Assembly: GCF_008369295.1 (NCBI RefSeq)
Contig: NZ_VOBG01000025.1
Location: forward strand, 1-64,000
Direction of reading: 5' to 3'
Length of the DNA: 64,000 nt
Source: Pseudomonas sp. ANT_H4
Lineage (GTDB): Bacteria; Pseudomonadota; Gammaproteobacteria; Pseudomonadales; Pseudomonadaceae
Shown piece by piece: positions 23,650-33,054 of the stretch (its first letter is position 1; each line of letters opens with the position of its first letter). Made by a program: the position numbers and the translations under genes. The notes below the pieces were generated by a model. It did no database searches, was not told the DNA's origin, and was given only the letters and a program-made list of their open reading frames with translations.

Positions 23650-24906
23650 ATGAATCCCAAGTGCTACTGCACCGGTTGGCCCCTCGTGGCTGCCCTGGCG
23701 GCAAGCGTGCTGGCATTGCCAAGCCTTGCTGCACCCCTGACACTCGACGAAGCCTTACGGTTGGCTGAAAACAATGCACCATCGCTGACCGCCCAAGCGG
23801 CCAAACTGCAAGCGGCCAGCAGCGCCGCCATTCCAGCTGGAGAACTACCCGACCCGAAGCTCCTGCTGGGCATACAAGACTATCCCATCGGTGGCCCTGA
23901 CCGCTGGCGCCTCGAGCAGGACGGTATGACCATGCAGATGGTCGGCGTCATGCAGGAGGTGCCCAATCGTGACAAGCGTAGGGCGCGTATCGAAGTTGCC
24001 GAGGCGGCCGTAGATCGAGCCGCGGCCGAAGGCCGTGTCGAGCGGCTGAACGTTCGTCAGGCCACGGCATTGGCCTGGATCAGCAGCTACTCCGTCGAGC
24101 GTAAAGAGGTGCTGTTTCAGGATTTTTACCGGGAGAACCGTCTGTTGGCCGATACCGTCCGGGCGCAGATCGCCGGTGGTCGTGCCCAACCTGCCGATGC
24201 AGTAACGCCGAAACAGGAGGCGGCTCAGTTGGCGGAACAACAGGACGAGTTAATTCGCCTGCGTGCGCAAGCCCGAGCGGCCCTCAAACGCTGGATTGGC
24301 CCAGCGGCCAATGACCAGCCCGTCGGCAGCTTGCCCGAGTGGCCCATCGATACCTCAGGTTATTCCCATAAGCTGCAATATCACCCCGCATTGGCGGCAT
24401 ACGCGCCAATGACTCGCGAAGCGCAGGCCAAGGTCCGTGAAGCAGAGTCCGAAAAGCAGTCCGACTGGAGTTGGGAGCTTGATTACCAGCGCCGCAACCG
24501 TCAGTTCGGCGACATGGTCAGCGTGCAGTTCACGTTCGACTTGCCACTGTTCCCCGAGTCCCGACAGAACCCGAAGATCGCCGCCAAACACGCTGAACTG
24601 AATCAGTTGGAGGCCGAGCGCGAAGCTCTCGTACGTGAACACACCCAGCAACTGGAGGACGATCTGGCCGAATACGAGCGTCTGAACCGTGCCGTGTACC
24701 GCAGCCAGGACAGTCTGTTACCCCTGGCCAAGGAAAAAGTCGGGATGACCATGGCCAGCTACCGGGCCGGTAAAAGCGACCTGGCACCTGTCATCACTGC
24801 CCGACGTGAACTCATCGAGGCCCGCCTCAAACAGATCGACTTCGAAGAACAGCGAGCCCTCACCAGTGCTCGCCTGTATTTCGCCTATGGGGACACCAAT
24901 CAATGA
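23650..24906 (+). CDS. cusC: Outer-membrane efflux protein CusC-like (TolC family)
   Basis: The start at 23650 (MNPKCYCTGWPLVAALA) has a signal peptide to about residue 27. Two outer-membrane efflux repeats follow: LTLDEALRLAENNAPSLTAQ opening the first, and SYRAGKSDLAPVITARRELI opening the last helix. Long coiled-coil helices are seen (AARKRIEVAEAAVDR-like region and LNQLEAEREALVREHTQQLE). Length 418 residues is typical of the metal CzcC/CusC group. It forms the exit duct of the CusCBA pump. Its stop overlaps the cusB start by 4 bp. Confidence 0.9.
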   Translation: MNPKCYCTGWPLVAALAASVLALPSLAAPLTLDEALRLAENNAPSLTAQAAKLQAASSAAIPAGELPDPKLLLGIQDYPIGGPDRWRLEQDGMTMQMVGVMQEVPNRDKRRARIEVAEAAVDRAAAEGRVERLNVRQATALAWISSYSVERKEVLFQDFYRENRLLADTVRAQIAGGRAQPADAVTPKQEAAQLAEQQDELIRLRAQARAALKRWIGPAANDQPVGSLPEWPIDTSGYSHKLQYHPALAAYAPMTREAQAKVREAESEKQSDWSWELDYQRRNRQFGDMVSVQFTFDLPLFPESRQNPKIAAKHAELNQLEAEREALVREHTQQLEDDLAEYERLNRAVYRSQDSLLPLAKEKVGMTMASYRAGKSDLAPVITARRELIEARLKQIDFEEQRALTSARLYFAYGDTNQ

Positions 24907-26378
24907 GTACTCGAATCTGGAAAGGGGCTTTGCTGGCAGGTCTCTCGATTACCTTGGGCGCTGCCGGCGGTTACTGGTTCGCTCAACAGCGCATGCCTGA
25001 TAGCGCAGCCGAACAGGCCCCTAAAGCCCAAGACGAACGCAAAGTACTGTATTGGTACGACCCGATGTCCCCGCAGCAGAAGTTCGATAAACCAGGCAAG
25101 TCTCCCTTTATGGATATGGAGTTGAAGCCCCGCTACGCGGATGCTGCAGCGGACAGTGCGGCCATCAGTATCGACCCCAGCCTGACCCAGAATCTCGGTT
25201 TGCGAGTGGCCACAGTCACTCGCGGCGTGCTTACTTCCAACTTGGACGTGGTCGGTGTGTTGGCATTCAACGAGCGGGATGTTGCAGTGATTCAATCGCG
25301 TACTGCTGGCTTTGTGGAGCGAGTGTACGCCCGTGCTCCAGGCGATGTGCTCAAAGCCCATGCGGCTTTGGCCGATATCCTGGTACCGGAATGGGCCGCT
25401 GCTCAGGAAGAGTTTCTCGCACTCAAACGCAGTGGCGATGCCGACTTGCTGGCGGCAGCACGCCAGCGCTTGCGCTTGACCGGGATGCCAGCACCGCTGA
25501 TTGCTCAAGTGGAGCGAAGCGGCAAGACCCAGCCGGTCCTGACGCTCACCAGCCCCATTAGCGGTGTACTGCAAGAGTTGGATGTACGCTCGGGTATGAC
25601 CGTGGCGGCCGGCGAGACTCTGGCTCGAGTCAATGGATTGAGCAGCGTCTGGCTGGCAGTGGCCGTACCAGAGTCGGAGACTGGATCGATCATCATGGGG
25701 CAAGCGGTAGAAGCACGTTTGCCAGCCTTTCCGGGAACAGTGCTCAAGGGCACAGTCAGTGCGATTCTGCCCGAAACCAACCCCGACAGCCGAACTGTGC
25801 GTGTCCGGGTCGAACTGCCCAACCCTGATGGGCGACTCAGGCCGGGCATGACGGCCCAGGTGCACCTAAAACGCTCTACCGAACAAAGCGTGCTGTGGGT
25901 GCCGAGCGAGGCAATCATTCGCACCGGCCGACGCGTCCTGGTGATGCTCGCCGAAGACGCGGGTCGCTACCGCCCCCTAGAAGTGCAACTCGGGCAGGAA
26001 AACGAAGGCAAAACGGTGGTATTGAAGGGGTTGGAAGAAGGTCAGCAGGTAGTCAGCTCTGGACAGTTCCTGCTCGACTCTGAGGCCAGTCTCAAGGGCA
26101 TTGTTGCGAGCACGCTGGAAATGTCACCACCCAGCGCAGCAGCCTCCAGCTTTCATGAGGCGGATGGGCAGATCGTCGAGATCAATAACCAAGACGTAAC
26201 AATCGCCCTTGGTCCGTTCAAGACGCTGGGCATGCCTGGTATGACCATGACCTTCCCATTGACTGACCCTGCTCTCGTTCAAGGTCTCAAGACGGGAGAC
26301 AAGGTTAGGGTATCGGTTAGCCAAACCGATGATGGTTTACGCATTGAACGCCTGGAAAAACTAAGGGGTCAGCCATGA
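24903..26378 (+). CDS. cusB: RND membrane-fusion protein CusB-like with fused CusF-like domain
   Basis: The 491-residue adaptor has an N-terminal anchor (to about 28), a heavy-metal-binding motif (YWYDPMSPQQKF...SPFMDMELKPRYA, about 50-80) and lipoyl/hairpin regions (ERVYARAPGDVLKAHAALAD). The beta-barrel domain (GSIIMGQAVEARLPAFPG, LRPGMTAQVHL) follows. From about residue 420 there is a separate CusF-like domain (GQIVEINNQDVTIALGPFKT, then MPGMTMTFPL), including the Met motif that binds Cu(I). CusF is a free chaperone in E. coli; here it is fused to the adaptor. The gene is coupled to both cusC and cusA by 4-bp overlaps. Confidence 0.92.
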   Translation: MSTRIWKGALLAGLSITLGAAGGYWFAQQRMPDSAAEQAPKAQDERKVLYWYDPMSPQQKFDKPGKSPFMDMELKPRYADAAADSAAISIDPSLTQNLGLRVATVTRGVLTSNLDVVGVLAFNERDVAVIQSRTAGFVERVYARAPGDVLKAHAALADILVPEWAAAQEEFLALKRSGDADLLAAARQRLRLTGMPAPLIAQVERSGKTQPVLTLTSPISGVLQELDVRSGMTVAAGETLARVNGLSSVWLAVAVPESETGSIIMGQAVEARLPAFPGTVLKGTVSAILPETNPDSRTVRVRVELPNPDGRLRPGMTAQVHLKRSTEQSVLWVPSEAIIRTGRRVLVMLAEDAGRYRPLEVQLGQENEGKTVVLKGLEEGQQVVSSGQFLLDSEASLKGIVASTLEMSPPSAAASSFHEADGQIVEINNQDVTIALGPFKTLGMPGMTMTFPLTDPALVQGLKTGDKVRVSVSQTDDGLRIERLEKLRGQP

Positions 26379-29300
26379 TCGCCGCCCTGATTCGCTGGTC
26401 AGTGGCCAACCGATTTCTAGTGCTGCTGGCGACGATCTTCGTCACGGTCTGGGGCGTCTGGTCGGTTCAGAGCACGCCGATCGATGCACTTCCGGATCTC
26501 TCCGATGCTCAGGTAATCATCCGCACCCCTTATGCGGGACAAGCGCCGCAGATCGTTGAGAACCAGGTGACCTACCCGTTGGCCACCACCATGCTCTCGG
26601 TGCCAGGGGCCAAGACCGTACGCGGCTATTCCTTTTTCGGCGACAGCTTCGTTTACGTGCTGTTCGAAGACGGTACCGATTTGTATTGGGCCCGCTCCCG
26701 GGTGCTGGAATACTTGAGTCAGGTCCAAAGCCGACTGCCGACTTCCGCCAAACCGTCCTTGGGGCCAGACGCCACAGGCGTGGGCTGGATCTATCAGTAC
26801 GCACTAGTGGACCGCAGTGGCGGACACGACCTGGCGCAACTGCGCGCCTTGCAGGACTGGTTCCTCAAGTTCGAACTCAAGACCCTGCCCAACGTTGCGG
26901 AGGTGGCCACCGTGGGTGGCATGGTCAAGCAGTATCAGGTCCAACTCGATCCACTCAAGCTGGCCAGCCTCGGTATCACTCAGGCTGAGGTAACCGACGC
27001 TATTGGCAAGGCCAATCAGGAAACCGGTGGTGCGTTGCTGGAGATGGCGGAGACCGAGTTCATGGTGCGCGCCTCCGGATACCTGAAGACGCTGAATGAC
27101 TTTCGTGCCATTCCGCTCAAGCTCGGTGCTGGCGGGGTGCCAGTGTCCCTAGGCGACGTGGCGACGATCCAGCTGGGGCCGGAGATGCGCCGCGGCATCA
27201 CTGAACTCGACGGCGAAGGCGAAACCGTCGGCGGCGTGGTGATTCTGCGCAGCGGCAAGAACGCTCGCGAAACCATTGCGGCGGTCAAGGCCAAACTGGA
27301 CGACCTGAAAAGCAGTCTGCCGACCGGGGTGGAAATCGTCACCACCTACGACCGCAGCAAACTGATCGACCGCGCAGTGGAAAACCTCAGCTACAAACTG
27401 CTTGAGGAGTTCATCGTCGTCGCGTTGGTCTGTGGGATATTTCTCTGGCACCTACGTTCATCCCTAGTGGCCATTATCTCTTTGCCGGTGGGGGTGCTCA
27501 TTGCCTTCATCGTCATGCGGCATCAAGGAATCAACGCCAACATCATGTCCCTTGGCGGGATTGCTATTGCCATCGGCGCCATGGTCGACGCCGCCGTGGT
27601 AATGATCGAGAACGCTCACAAGAAGATCGAGGCTTGGCATGTGGCCCATCCTGGGGAGGAGTTGAAGGGCGAACGTCACTGGCATGTGATAACCGAAGCG
27701 GCGGCGGAGGTGGGGCCGGCGCTGTTTTTCTGCCTGCTGATCATCACCCTATCGTTCATCCCGGTGTTCACCCTGGAGGCTCAAGAGGGTCGTCTGTTTG
27801 GTCCATTGGCCTTCACCAAGACCTATGCCATGGCGGCGGCGGCCGGACTCTCGGTAACCCTGGTGCCGGTACTGATGGGTTACTGGATTCGTGGTCGGAT
27901 CCCCAAAGAGGACCAGAACCCGCTAAACCGCTGGTTGATCAGGATCTATCAGCCGGCCCTTGATGCGGTGTTACATCGACCCAAAGTCACCCTATTAATC
28001 GCGTTAATGGTTTTCCTCAGCGCGTTGTGGCCGATCTCTCGTTTGGGTGGCGAGTTCCTTCCTGCAATGGACGAGGGCGATTTGCTCTATATGCCTTCGG
28101 CTCTGCCGGGGTTGTCGGCACAGAAAGCGGCGCAGCTGCTGCAACAGACCGACCGCTTGATCAAGACGGTACCCGAAGTCGAACACGTTTTTGGTAAGGC
28201 TGGTCGTGCCGAAACCGCTACCGACCCGGCGCCGCTGGAGATGTTCGAGACCACTATCCAGTTCAAACCACGCGAACAGTGGCGTCCTGGTATGACCCAG
28301 GAAAAATTGGTGGAAGAGTTGGATCGAGTGGTGCGCGTCCCTGGGCTGACTAATATTTGGATACCACCGATCCGCAACCGCATGGACATGCTCGCCACTG
28401 GGATCAAGAGTCCGATTGGAGTGAAAATTGCCGGCACAAACTTGACGGAAATCGACGCGGCGACTCAGGCGGTCGAGCGCGTAGCCAAAAACGTGCCCGG
28501 GGTCAGTTCGGCTCTGGCTGAACGATTGACGGGCGGCCGCTACATCGATGTGGATATCGACCGCAAAGCCGCTGCCCGCTACGGGTTGAATATCGCTGAT
28601 GTGCAGTCGATCGTCGCCGGTGCTATTGGTGGTGAGAATGTTGGCGAGACCATTGAAGGGCTCGCCCGTTTTCCGATCAATGTGCGCTATCCCCGAGAGT
28701 GGCGTGATTCGCTTGGCGCCCTAGAGCAACTGCCGATCTACACTCCGCTAGGGAGCCAGATCACCCTTGGCACGGTGGCGAAGGTCAAGGTCAGTGAAGG
28801 CCCGCCGATGCTCAAGAGCGAGAACGCCCGACCTTCCGGGTGGGTGTATATCGACGTACGTGGCCGGGACATTGCCTCAGTGGTTGCCGATCTGCGTCGT
28901 GTTGTCAATGAGCAGGTCAAGCTGCAGCCAGGCATGAGCCTGAGTTACTCGGGGCAGTTCGAGTTTCTTGAACGAGCCAACGCACGGCTCAAGCTGGTAG
29001 TGCCGGCCACGCTGATGATCATTTTCGTGCTGCTGTACCTGACGTTTTCCCGATTCGACGAGGCTTTGCTGATCATGGCCACCTTGCCGTTCGCCCTTAC
29101 TGGTGGGGCATGGTTCCTCTACCTACTCGGCTTTAGCCTGTCGGTGGCTACCGGCGTCGGATTCATTGCTCTGGCGGGTGTGTCTGCCGAATTCGGCGTG
29201 ATCATGCTGCTCTACTTGAAAAACGCCTGGGCCGAACGTGTAGAGGCCGGCGACAGTACCGAGCGAGGGCTAATAGCAGCAATTAGCGAAGGAGCCGTGC

Positions 29301-29533
29301 AGCGGGTTCGACCCAAGGCCATGACGGTGGCGGTCATCATTGCTGGCCTATTACCGATCCTATTGGGCAGCGGTTCCGGTAGCGAAATAATGAGCCGCAT
29401 CGCTGCGCCCATGGTCGGTGGTATGGTTACCGCGCCCTTACTGTCCCTATTTGTCATCCCGGCAGCTTACCGATTGATGCGCCGACGACGCCTCGCGGTT
29501 GAATCCATACCCTCGGAAGGAAGCAGGCCATGA
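26375..29533 (+). CDS. cusA: Heavy-metal RND efflux pump CusA-like
   Basis: The 1052-residue protein has the HME-RND layout: TM1 near residue 15, porter domain opening TPIDALPDLSDAQVIIRT, TM2-6 block (GIFLWHLRSSLVAIISLPVG, MSLGGIAIAIGAMVDAAVVM with the proton-relay Asp), then a second porter domain and TM8-12 (LTFSRFDEALLIMATLPFAL). The segment NRMDMLATGIKSPIGVKIAG carries a Met in the region used by CusA for Cu(I)/Ag(I). With CusB and CusC it expels copper across the envelope. It ends the operon. Confidence 0.94.
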   Translation: MIAALIRWSVANRFLVLLATIFVTVWGVWSVQSTPIDALPDLSDAQVIIRTPYAGQAPQIVENQVTYPLATTMLSVPGAKTVRGYSFFGDSFVYVLFEDGTDLYWARSRVLEYLSQVQSRLPTSAKPSLGPDATGVGWIYQYALVDRSGGHDLAQLRALQDWFLKFELKTLPNVAEVATVGGMVKQYQVQLDPLKLASLGITQAEVTDAIGKANQETGGALLEMAETEFMVRASGYLKTLNDFRAIPLKLGAGGVPVSLGDVATIQLGPEMRRGITELDGEGETVGGVVILRSGKNARETIAAVKAKLDDLKSSLPTGVEIVTTYDRSKLIDRAVENLSYKLLEEFIVVALVCGIFLWHLRSSLVAIISLPVGVLIAFIVMRHQGINANIMSLGGIAIAIGAMVDAAVVMIENAHKKIEAWHVAHPGEELKGERHWHVITEAAAEVGPALFFCLLIITLSFIPVFTLEAQEGRLFGPLAFTKTYAMAAAAGLSVTLVPVLMGYWIRGRIPKEDQNPLNRWLIRIYQPALDAVLHRPKVTLLIALMVFLSALWPISRLGGEFLPAMDEGDLLYMPSALPGLSAQKAAQLLQQTDRLIKTVPEVEHVFGKAGRAETATDPAPLEMFETTIQFKPREQWRPGMTQEKLVEELDRVVRVPGLTNIWIPPIRNRMDMLATGIKSPIGVKIAGTNLTEIDAATQAVERVAKNVPGVSSALAERLTGGRYIDVDIDRKAAARYGLNIADVQSIVAGAIGGENVGETIEGLARFPINVRYPREWRDSLGALEQLPIYTPLGSQITLGTVAKVKVSEGPPMLKSENARPSGWVYIDVRGRDIASVVADLRRVVNEQVKLQPGMSLSYSGQFEFLERANARLKLVVPATLMIIFVLLYLTFSRFDEALLIMATLPFALTGGAWFLYLLGFSLSVATGVGFIALAGVSAEFGVIMLLYLKNAWAERVEAGDSTERGLIAAISEGAVQRVRPKAMTVAVIIAGLLPILLGSGSGSEIMSRIAAPMVGGMVTAPLLSLFVIPAAYRLMRRRRLAVESIPSEGSRP

Positions 29534-29740
29534 AGTGATTGTGTCCGCCACTGCACGCCCCATGATTGTTTGTGCAACGTCATCCAGCAGTCTGATTTTT
29601 TGGTCTGGCAGGGGGCGACCTTTATAATCAATCGGTGATCGAACTCTATCGGAACTGCGTCAAAACACGGCTGATAGAGATCGACGCTGGTGGCAGTGCG
29701 TTGGGCTGAACCTGATCATGGCGACTCCAAGGGCGTGGGT
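29534..29740. other. Unassigned spacer behind the cus operon
   Basis: No gene supported. Some scattered sequence may belong to the decayed IS21 element to the right. Confidence 0.4.
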
Positions 29741-29995
29741 ACAACGGCTACAGAGTGCGCTACCTGCGCCTGCCACACCTGCTGGAAGACCTCTTCGCGA
29801 AACTGATGGACAGCTACGCCAAGACCGATCTGCTGATCCTCGACTGGGGGCTTGTGCCGCTTACCGCCGAGCAACGGCGCGACATGCTGGAGTTGCTGGA
29901 TGACCGCTCTATGCCGGTGGACAAATGGCATGAGCTTATCGTCGATCCGACCTTGGCCGATGCCATTTTGGATCGGCTGGTGCACAACGCTTCCT
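29740..29995 (+). pseudogene. istB: IstB (IS21-family ATP-binding protein) remnant
   Basis: The plus frame reads RYLRLPHLLEDLFAKLMDSY, AKTDLLIL, GLVPLTAEQRRDMLELLDDR and MPVDKWHELIVDPTLADAIL, DRLVHNA. All are hallmark segments of the IstB helper ATPase, but with internal deletions (the usual DDWG and the STLVTSQ segment are missing), and without the N-terminal Walker A region and the C-terminus. IstA is absent. The fragment abuts the truncated group II intron at about 30000, so a deletion or recombination joined the two. Confidence 0.8.
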
Positions 29996-29999
29996 GCCT

Positions 30000-30594
30000 A
30001 CTGACAAACAGCGTCAGCGAGTTTGGTTCCGTTGATGTGTCGCCTGCGGTATCTAAGCGCCCAGACCGGCCCTCGGAGCTTCCGGCTCCTACCTCCTGAT
30101 GGTCTCGACCCCCGCTACGCGGAGTTTCTGCTTTACGCTCTGCAGAGATCACACCCGACTATCCACTCATGGCAGGTTCAGCCCTTCATTGCTCCGGTTT
30201 CGAGCAGCTACTACGGCCTCTGTTGACTTCTGTCGCCCATCCCGTCATCTCGCGATGCCGGTAGCACATGGCAGGCTAAACAGATCTCCCAGGGTAATTC
30301 GCGCGACCTTCCTGCTTATGCCTGTCGGATTTACGTCACAGCGCTCCGTGCAAGTATTGGGCTTGGGCAATTATGGCTACCTTACCCCGCTGTGCCGCCT
30401 AATCCGCTTCCTGTTCGTCAGGCCAGCATTTTGCCTCGGGCTTCCTTCAGATTCGCGGTCACCCGCGACACCCTTGCCTCTGGCTAACACTTCCCCTTGC
30501 CGGGTGTGTAGAGGACTTTCACCTCCAAGTCACCAGTGTGGCCACCACAGCCAAACTGGTTGCGCTTGCGCGCAACGCGCCATGCCTGGCGCAC
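30000..30594 (-). ncRNA. Group II intron fragment, 5' part of the ribozyme (probably class C)
   Basis: On the minus strand the sequence begins GTGCGCCAGGCATGGCGCGT at 30594, a group II 5' end (GUGYG). It continues with hallmark domain I stretches (GAAAGTCCTCTACACACCCG, GGGAAGTGTTAGCC, GAATCTGAAGGAAGCCCGAG, GGCAAAATGCTGGCCTGACG) and, nearer 30230, ACAGAAGTCAACAGAGGCCG and GAAGGGCTGAACC, which precede the intron-encoded protein. Domains V/VI and most of the reverse transcriptase are missing. The 5' end lies right behind the porin's terminator hairpin, the preferred target of class C introns. Confidence 0.82.
30001..30152 (-). pseudogene. ltrA: Group II intron-encoded reverse transcriptase/maturase, N-terminal remnant
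   Basis: A frame starting MISAERKAETPRSGGRDHQE continues EVGAGSSEGRSGRLDTAGDT and STEPNSLTLF before diverging at about 30000. This matches my recollection of the extreme N-terminus of group II intron maturases. About 50 of the roughly 450-500 codons remain, with no reverse transcriptase motifs, so it is inactive. The break coincides with the junction to the IstB remnant. Confidence 0.65.
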
Positions 30595-30596
30595 CA

Positions 30597-30622
30597 TAAA
30601 AAAAGGCGCCACAAGGGCGCCT
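30597..30622 (-). terminator. Rho-independent terminator of the OprD porin gene
   Basis: On the minus strand AGGCGCCCTTGTGGCGCCT is followed by a run of T. It lies about 75 bp after the porin stop and directly before the group II intron 5' end. Confidence 0.85.
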
Positions 30623-30694
30623 AAGCCGCCTCCCAACCAAAGGAGTAACAAAGAGACGGGTTGTACCTGGTGAGCTAGGTAGCTAATGCTCGAT

Positions 30695-32023
30695 TTAGAG
30701 AATTTGCAGCGGGTACTCCACAATCAGACGAATCTCATCCAAATCTGATTCGAAGGCGGTAGCCCGAGTCGTCGCTTGGCGCACACGGAAGGACATGTCT
30801 TTCAGGGAGCCGGCTTGAATGATGTACTTAGCCTCGATGTCTCGCTCCCAACGCTTCTGGTCCTGCAGTGGAGCGCCATCAGCTCCTCGGCGCATATAGA
30901 CGCTGTTCGCATTCGAGTAGTCAGCATCCCAGCCCTTCGCGTAACGAGTCATGAAGCTCAGGCCAGGAATGCCAAAGGACTGCATATTCAAGTCATAGCG
31001 TAGCTGCAAGGATTGCTCTTTCGGGGAGTTGAAGTCGCTGTATTGGATAGAGTTATCCAGGAAAATAGAATCAGATTGGCGCAGGTAATCAAAATCGTCA
31101 TCCCCATTGCTGCGCTGGTAGCCAACGGTCAGCGTGTGGGCACCAAACTGGATACCGGTCTTACCGCTCCAGATGTTGTTATCGAAGCTGCCCAGCAGTT
31201 TTTTTCCCTCGTCGACTGCTCGGTAGTAGTTCAGGCCACCAATCAGCGCGACAGTCTCGGAAAGTGGGTAGCTTAACGTGGTGCCAGCGTAATACTGGTT
31301 CCACACATCTTTGAAGCGGCTGGTATAGAGACTCACACCGATATGTTCGTTAACGGTGTAATCGCCACCCAAGTAGGCGATCCAAGGCGCGTCTACAGAT
31401 CCTGCATAGAACGTAGCGAAACCATCGCGCATGCTGCTTGAATTCGGTTGGCTCATCGCATGCAGGCGACCACCCTGCAAGGTCAGGCCTTCAATGCTGG
31501 TGTTGGCAAACGTGGCGCCACGAAAGCTCTCAGGCAGCAGTCGTGAGTCCCCATACGCCACAACAGGCGTGGAAGGAAATACGTCCCCAACCTTGACGAC
31601 CGTATCTAGCAAGCGAAGCTTGGCTGCTCCACCGACTTTTGAATAGGTATCCTCAGGCTGACCCTTGCTGTTGTAGGGCATGATGTCTACTGTGCCACCG
31701 GCTCCAGAACGGCCATCACCCGAGTCAAGCTTGATCCCCTGCATTGCGAATGCATCAATGCCGAAGCCCACAGTGCCCTGTGTGAAGCCTGACTCAAAAC
31801 GTCCGATAATTCCGTGAGCCCACTCTTCGGAGTAACCGTTCCCCGTTCGACTGGACTGACCGTTGCGAAAGTCGCGATTGAAGTAGAGATTTCGGTTGAG
31901 AATGTTAAAACTGCTCCCCTCAATGAACCCCTCTGGCTTTTGCTCAACGGCCACTGCAACCTGCCCCAGACTCATGCCAAGGGCAATGAGGGAAAGACCA
32001 TAAAAGTTATTATTATTATTCAT
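30695..32023 (-). CDS. OprD-family outer-membrane porin
   Basis: The 442-residue protein has a signal peptide (MNNNNNFYGLSLIALGMSLG...VAVA), and mature start EQKPEGFIEGSSFNILNRNL with YFNRDFRNGQ, the standard OprD opening. Alternating beta-strands run to the C-terminal RLIVEYPLQIL with a terminal hydrophobic residue. OprD porins pass small organic substrates; here a perfect CopR box on the minus strand 128 bp upstream suggests copper control, similar to copper-regulated OprD-type porins. The substrate is not evident. A truncated second copy of its 5' end lies at 37088-37266. Confidence 0.9.
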   Translation of the reverse strand: MNNNNNFYGLSLIALGMSLGQVAVAVEQKPEGFIEGSSFNILNRNLYFNRDFRNGQSSRTGNGYSEEWAHGIIGRFESGFTQGTVGFGIDAFAMQGIKLDSGDGRSGAGGTVDIMPYNSKGQPEDTYSKVGGAAKLRLLDTVVKVGDVFPSTPVVAYGDSRLLPESFRGATFANTSIEGLTLQGGRLHAMSQPNSSSMRDGFATFYAGSVDAPWIAYLGGDYTVNEHIGVSLYTSRFKDVWNQYYAGTTLSYPLSETVALIGGLNYYRAVDEGKKLLGSFDNNIWSGKTGIQFGAHTLTVGYQRSNGDDDFDYLRQSDSIFLDNSIQYSDFNSPKEQSLQLRYDLNMQSFGIPGLSFMTRYAKGWDADYSNANSVYMRRGADGAPLQDQKRWERDIEAKYIIQAGSLKDMSFRVRQATTRATAFESDLDEIRLIVEYPLQIL

Positions 32024-32150
32024 GTAATACCCCAGGCTTTTGCTTGGCAGAGTTTTAATGTGAAATATTTATGATTATAAGCATGCAGGTGAACACCCTG
32101 CGTGCAGCAGCATAGTTTCACATCTAAAATAACGCTAGCATGACCTAAAA

Positions 32151-32166
32151 ATTACTTTTTTGTCAG
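32151..32166 (-). promoter_or_regulatory. CopR box 6 (OprD porin)
   Basis: On the minus strand CTGACAAAAAAGTAAT fits CTGACAn5GTAAT exactly. It is overlapped by a weaker plus-strand match ending at 32177. Confidence 0.75.
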
Positions 32167-32238
32167 CGGAATGTAATTATCCACTTGGTGCTCCATAAAT
32201 AAACCTTAGTTTCTCTAATGCACTTGGACCGTAAGCGA

Positions 32239-32577
32239 TCAGCCACCATGAGGGCAATTACTGACCAGCACTTGGTACTCGAGGGTATTCAACTTGCCAC
32301 TCGAGTCTTCGTAGGTCATACGCGAAGGGGCCAACCCACAGTATCTAGATCCTGTGGTTGGGGTCATACTGATAACTTTTGCGATATCAAGGTTCAAACC
32401 ATACTGGTAATGAACAACCTCAGGTATGGCCTTACCATTTTTGATGGCATATTGCTCCATCGCCTGCTGATTTTCTTGCATCATCCGACCAAAGACGCGA
32501 TCCCCTCCACCCTCAGCTATGGCAAAGGACGAAACTGCCAATACCGCAATAGCGATGACTGCCTTCAATGATTTCAT
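32239..32577 (-). CDS. PtrA-like N-terminus fused to DUF2790, copy 3
   Basis: The 112-residue protein has a signal peptide (MKSLKAVIAIAVLAVSSFAI) and the PtrA-type motif AEGGGDRVFGRMMQENQQAM. A C-terminal domain of the DUF2790 type follows (VVHYQYGLNLDIAKVISMTP, MTYEDSSGKLNTLEYQVLVS), with a pair of cysteines (Cys in YCGLAPS and SNCPHGG) probably forming a disulfide. It is periplasmic and copper-regulated through the perfect CopR box 74 bp upstream. It is highly similar to 37486-37818. Function unknown. Confidence 0.8.
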   Translation of the reverse strand: MKSLKAVIAIAVLAVSSFAIAEGGGDRVFGRMMQENQQAMEQYAIKNGKAIPEVVHYQYGLNLDIAKVISMTPTTGSRYCGLAPSRMTYEDSSGKLNTLEYQVLVSNCPHGG

Positions 32578-32650
32578 GACCCTCTCCTAACTCTAATTCA
32601 CTGATGGTTAGAGAGTAGCTAATGATACCTGTCAGAAAGCTGCCGTTAAC

Positions 32651-32666
32651 ATTACATATCTGTCAG
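32651..32666 (-). promoter_or_regulatory. CopR box 7 (PtrA/DUF2790 copy 3)
   Basis: CTGACAGATATGTAAT on the minus strand, exact consensus. The surrounding 60 bp are nearly identical to those around box 10. Confidence 0.8.
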
Positions 32667-32787
32667 GCAAGGTCTTTACTCAATTAATGGCATGCTTAAC
32701 AGCGCGCCTATAATTTGTGTTTCGACCGTTATTAGGTGACGTTCGGTACTAAACTCAATTCGCAACGAAGTGTTAACCAACCAAGAG

Positions 32788-32803
32788 CTGACAGAAATGT
32801 AAT
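32788..32803 (+). promoter_or_regulatory. CopR box 8 (four-helix copper protein)
   Basis: CTGACAGAAATGTAAT, identical to boxes 1 and 4, with GTGGTCTAGGGT about 32 bp downstream as in box 1. The next gene starts 252 bp downstream. Confidence 0.75.
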
Positions 32804-33054
32804 TTTAATTTCAGTCGACTGTCCGCCGAGCGTGGTCTAGGGTGAAATATGAGCCCTTGGCCCTTGGGTATGCACTTACTTGAATGCTATTTAACAGCAT
32901 CTTGCTCGCGTTACGCTTGGTGCTTGTCTGCAGTATCACTCATCCGCGATCAGTCTGAAATGATCAGTTGTTTTTAATAGAAATTATCGAATGCCGCTGG
33001 TCTCAGCACCACTGCTAGTGTTGTCTTTCCTTGGATGCAATGGAGAACATAGCT

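Noticed and set aside
30099..30599. A 166-codon open frame on the plus strand
   Set aside because: It lies antisense to the group II intron fragment and has low-complexity, non-protein-like composition; the RNA explanation is better.
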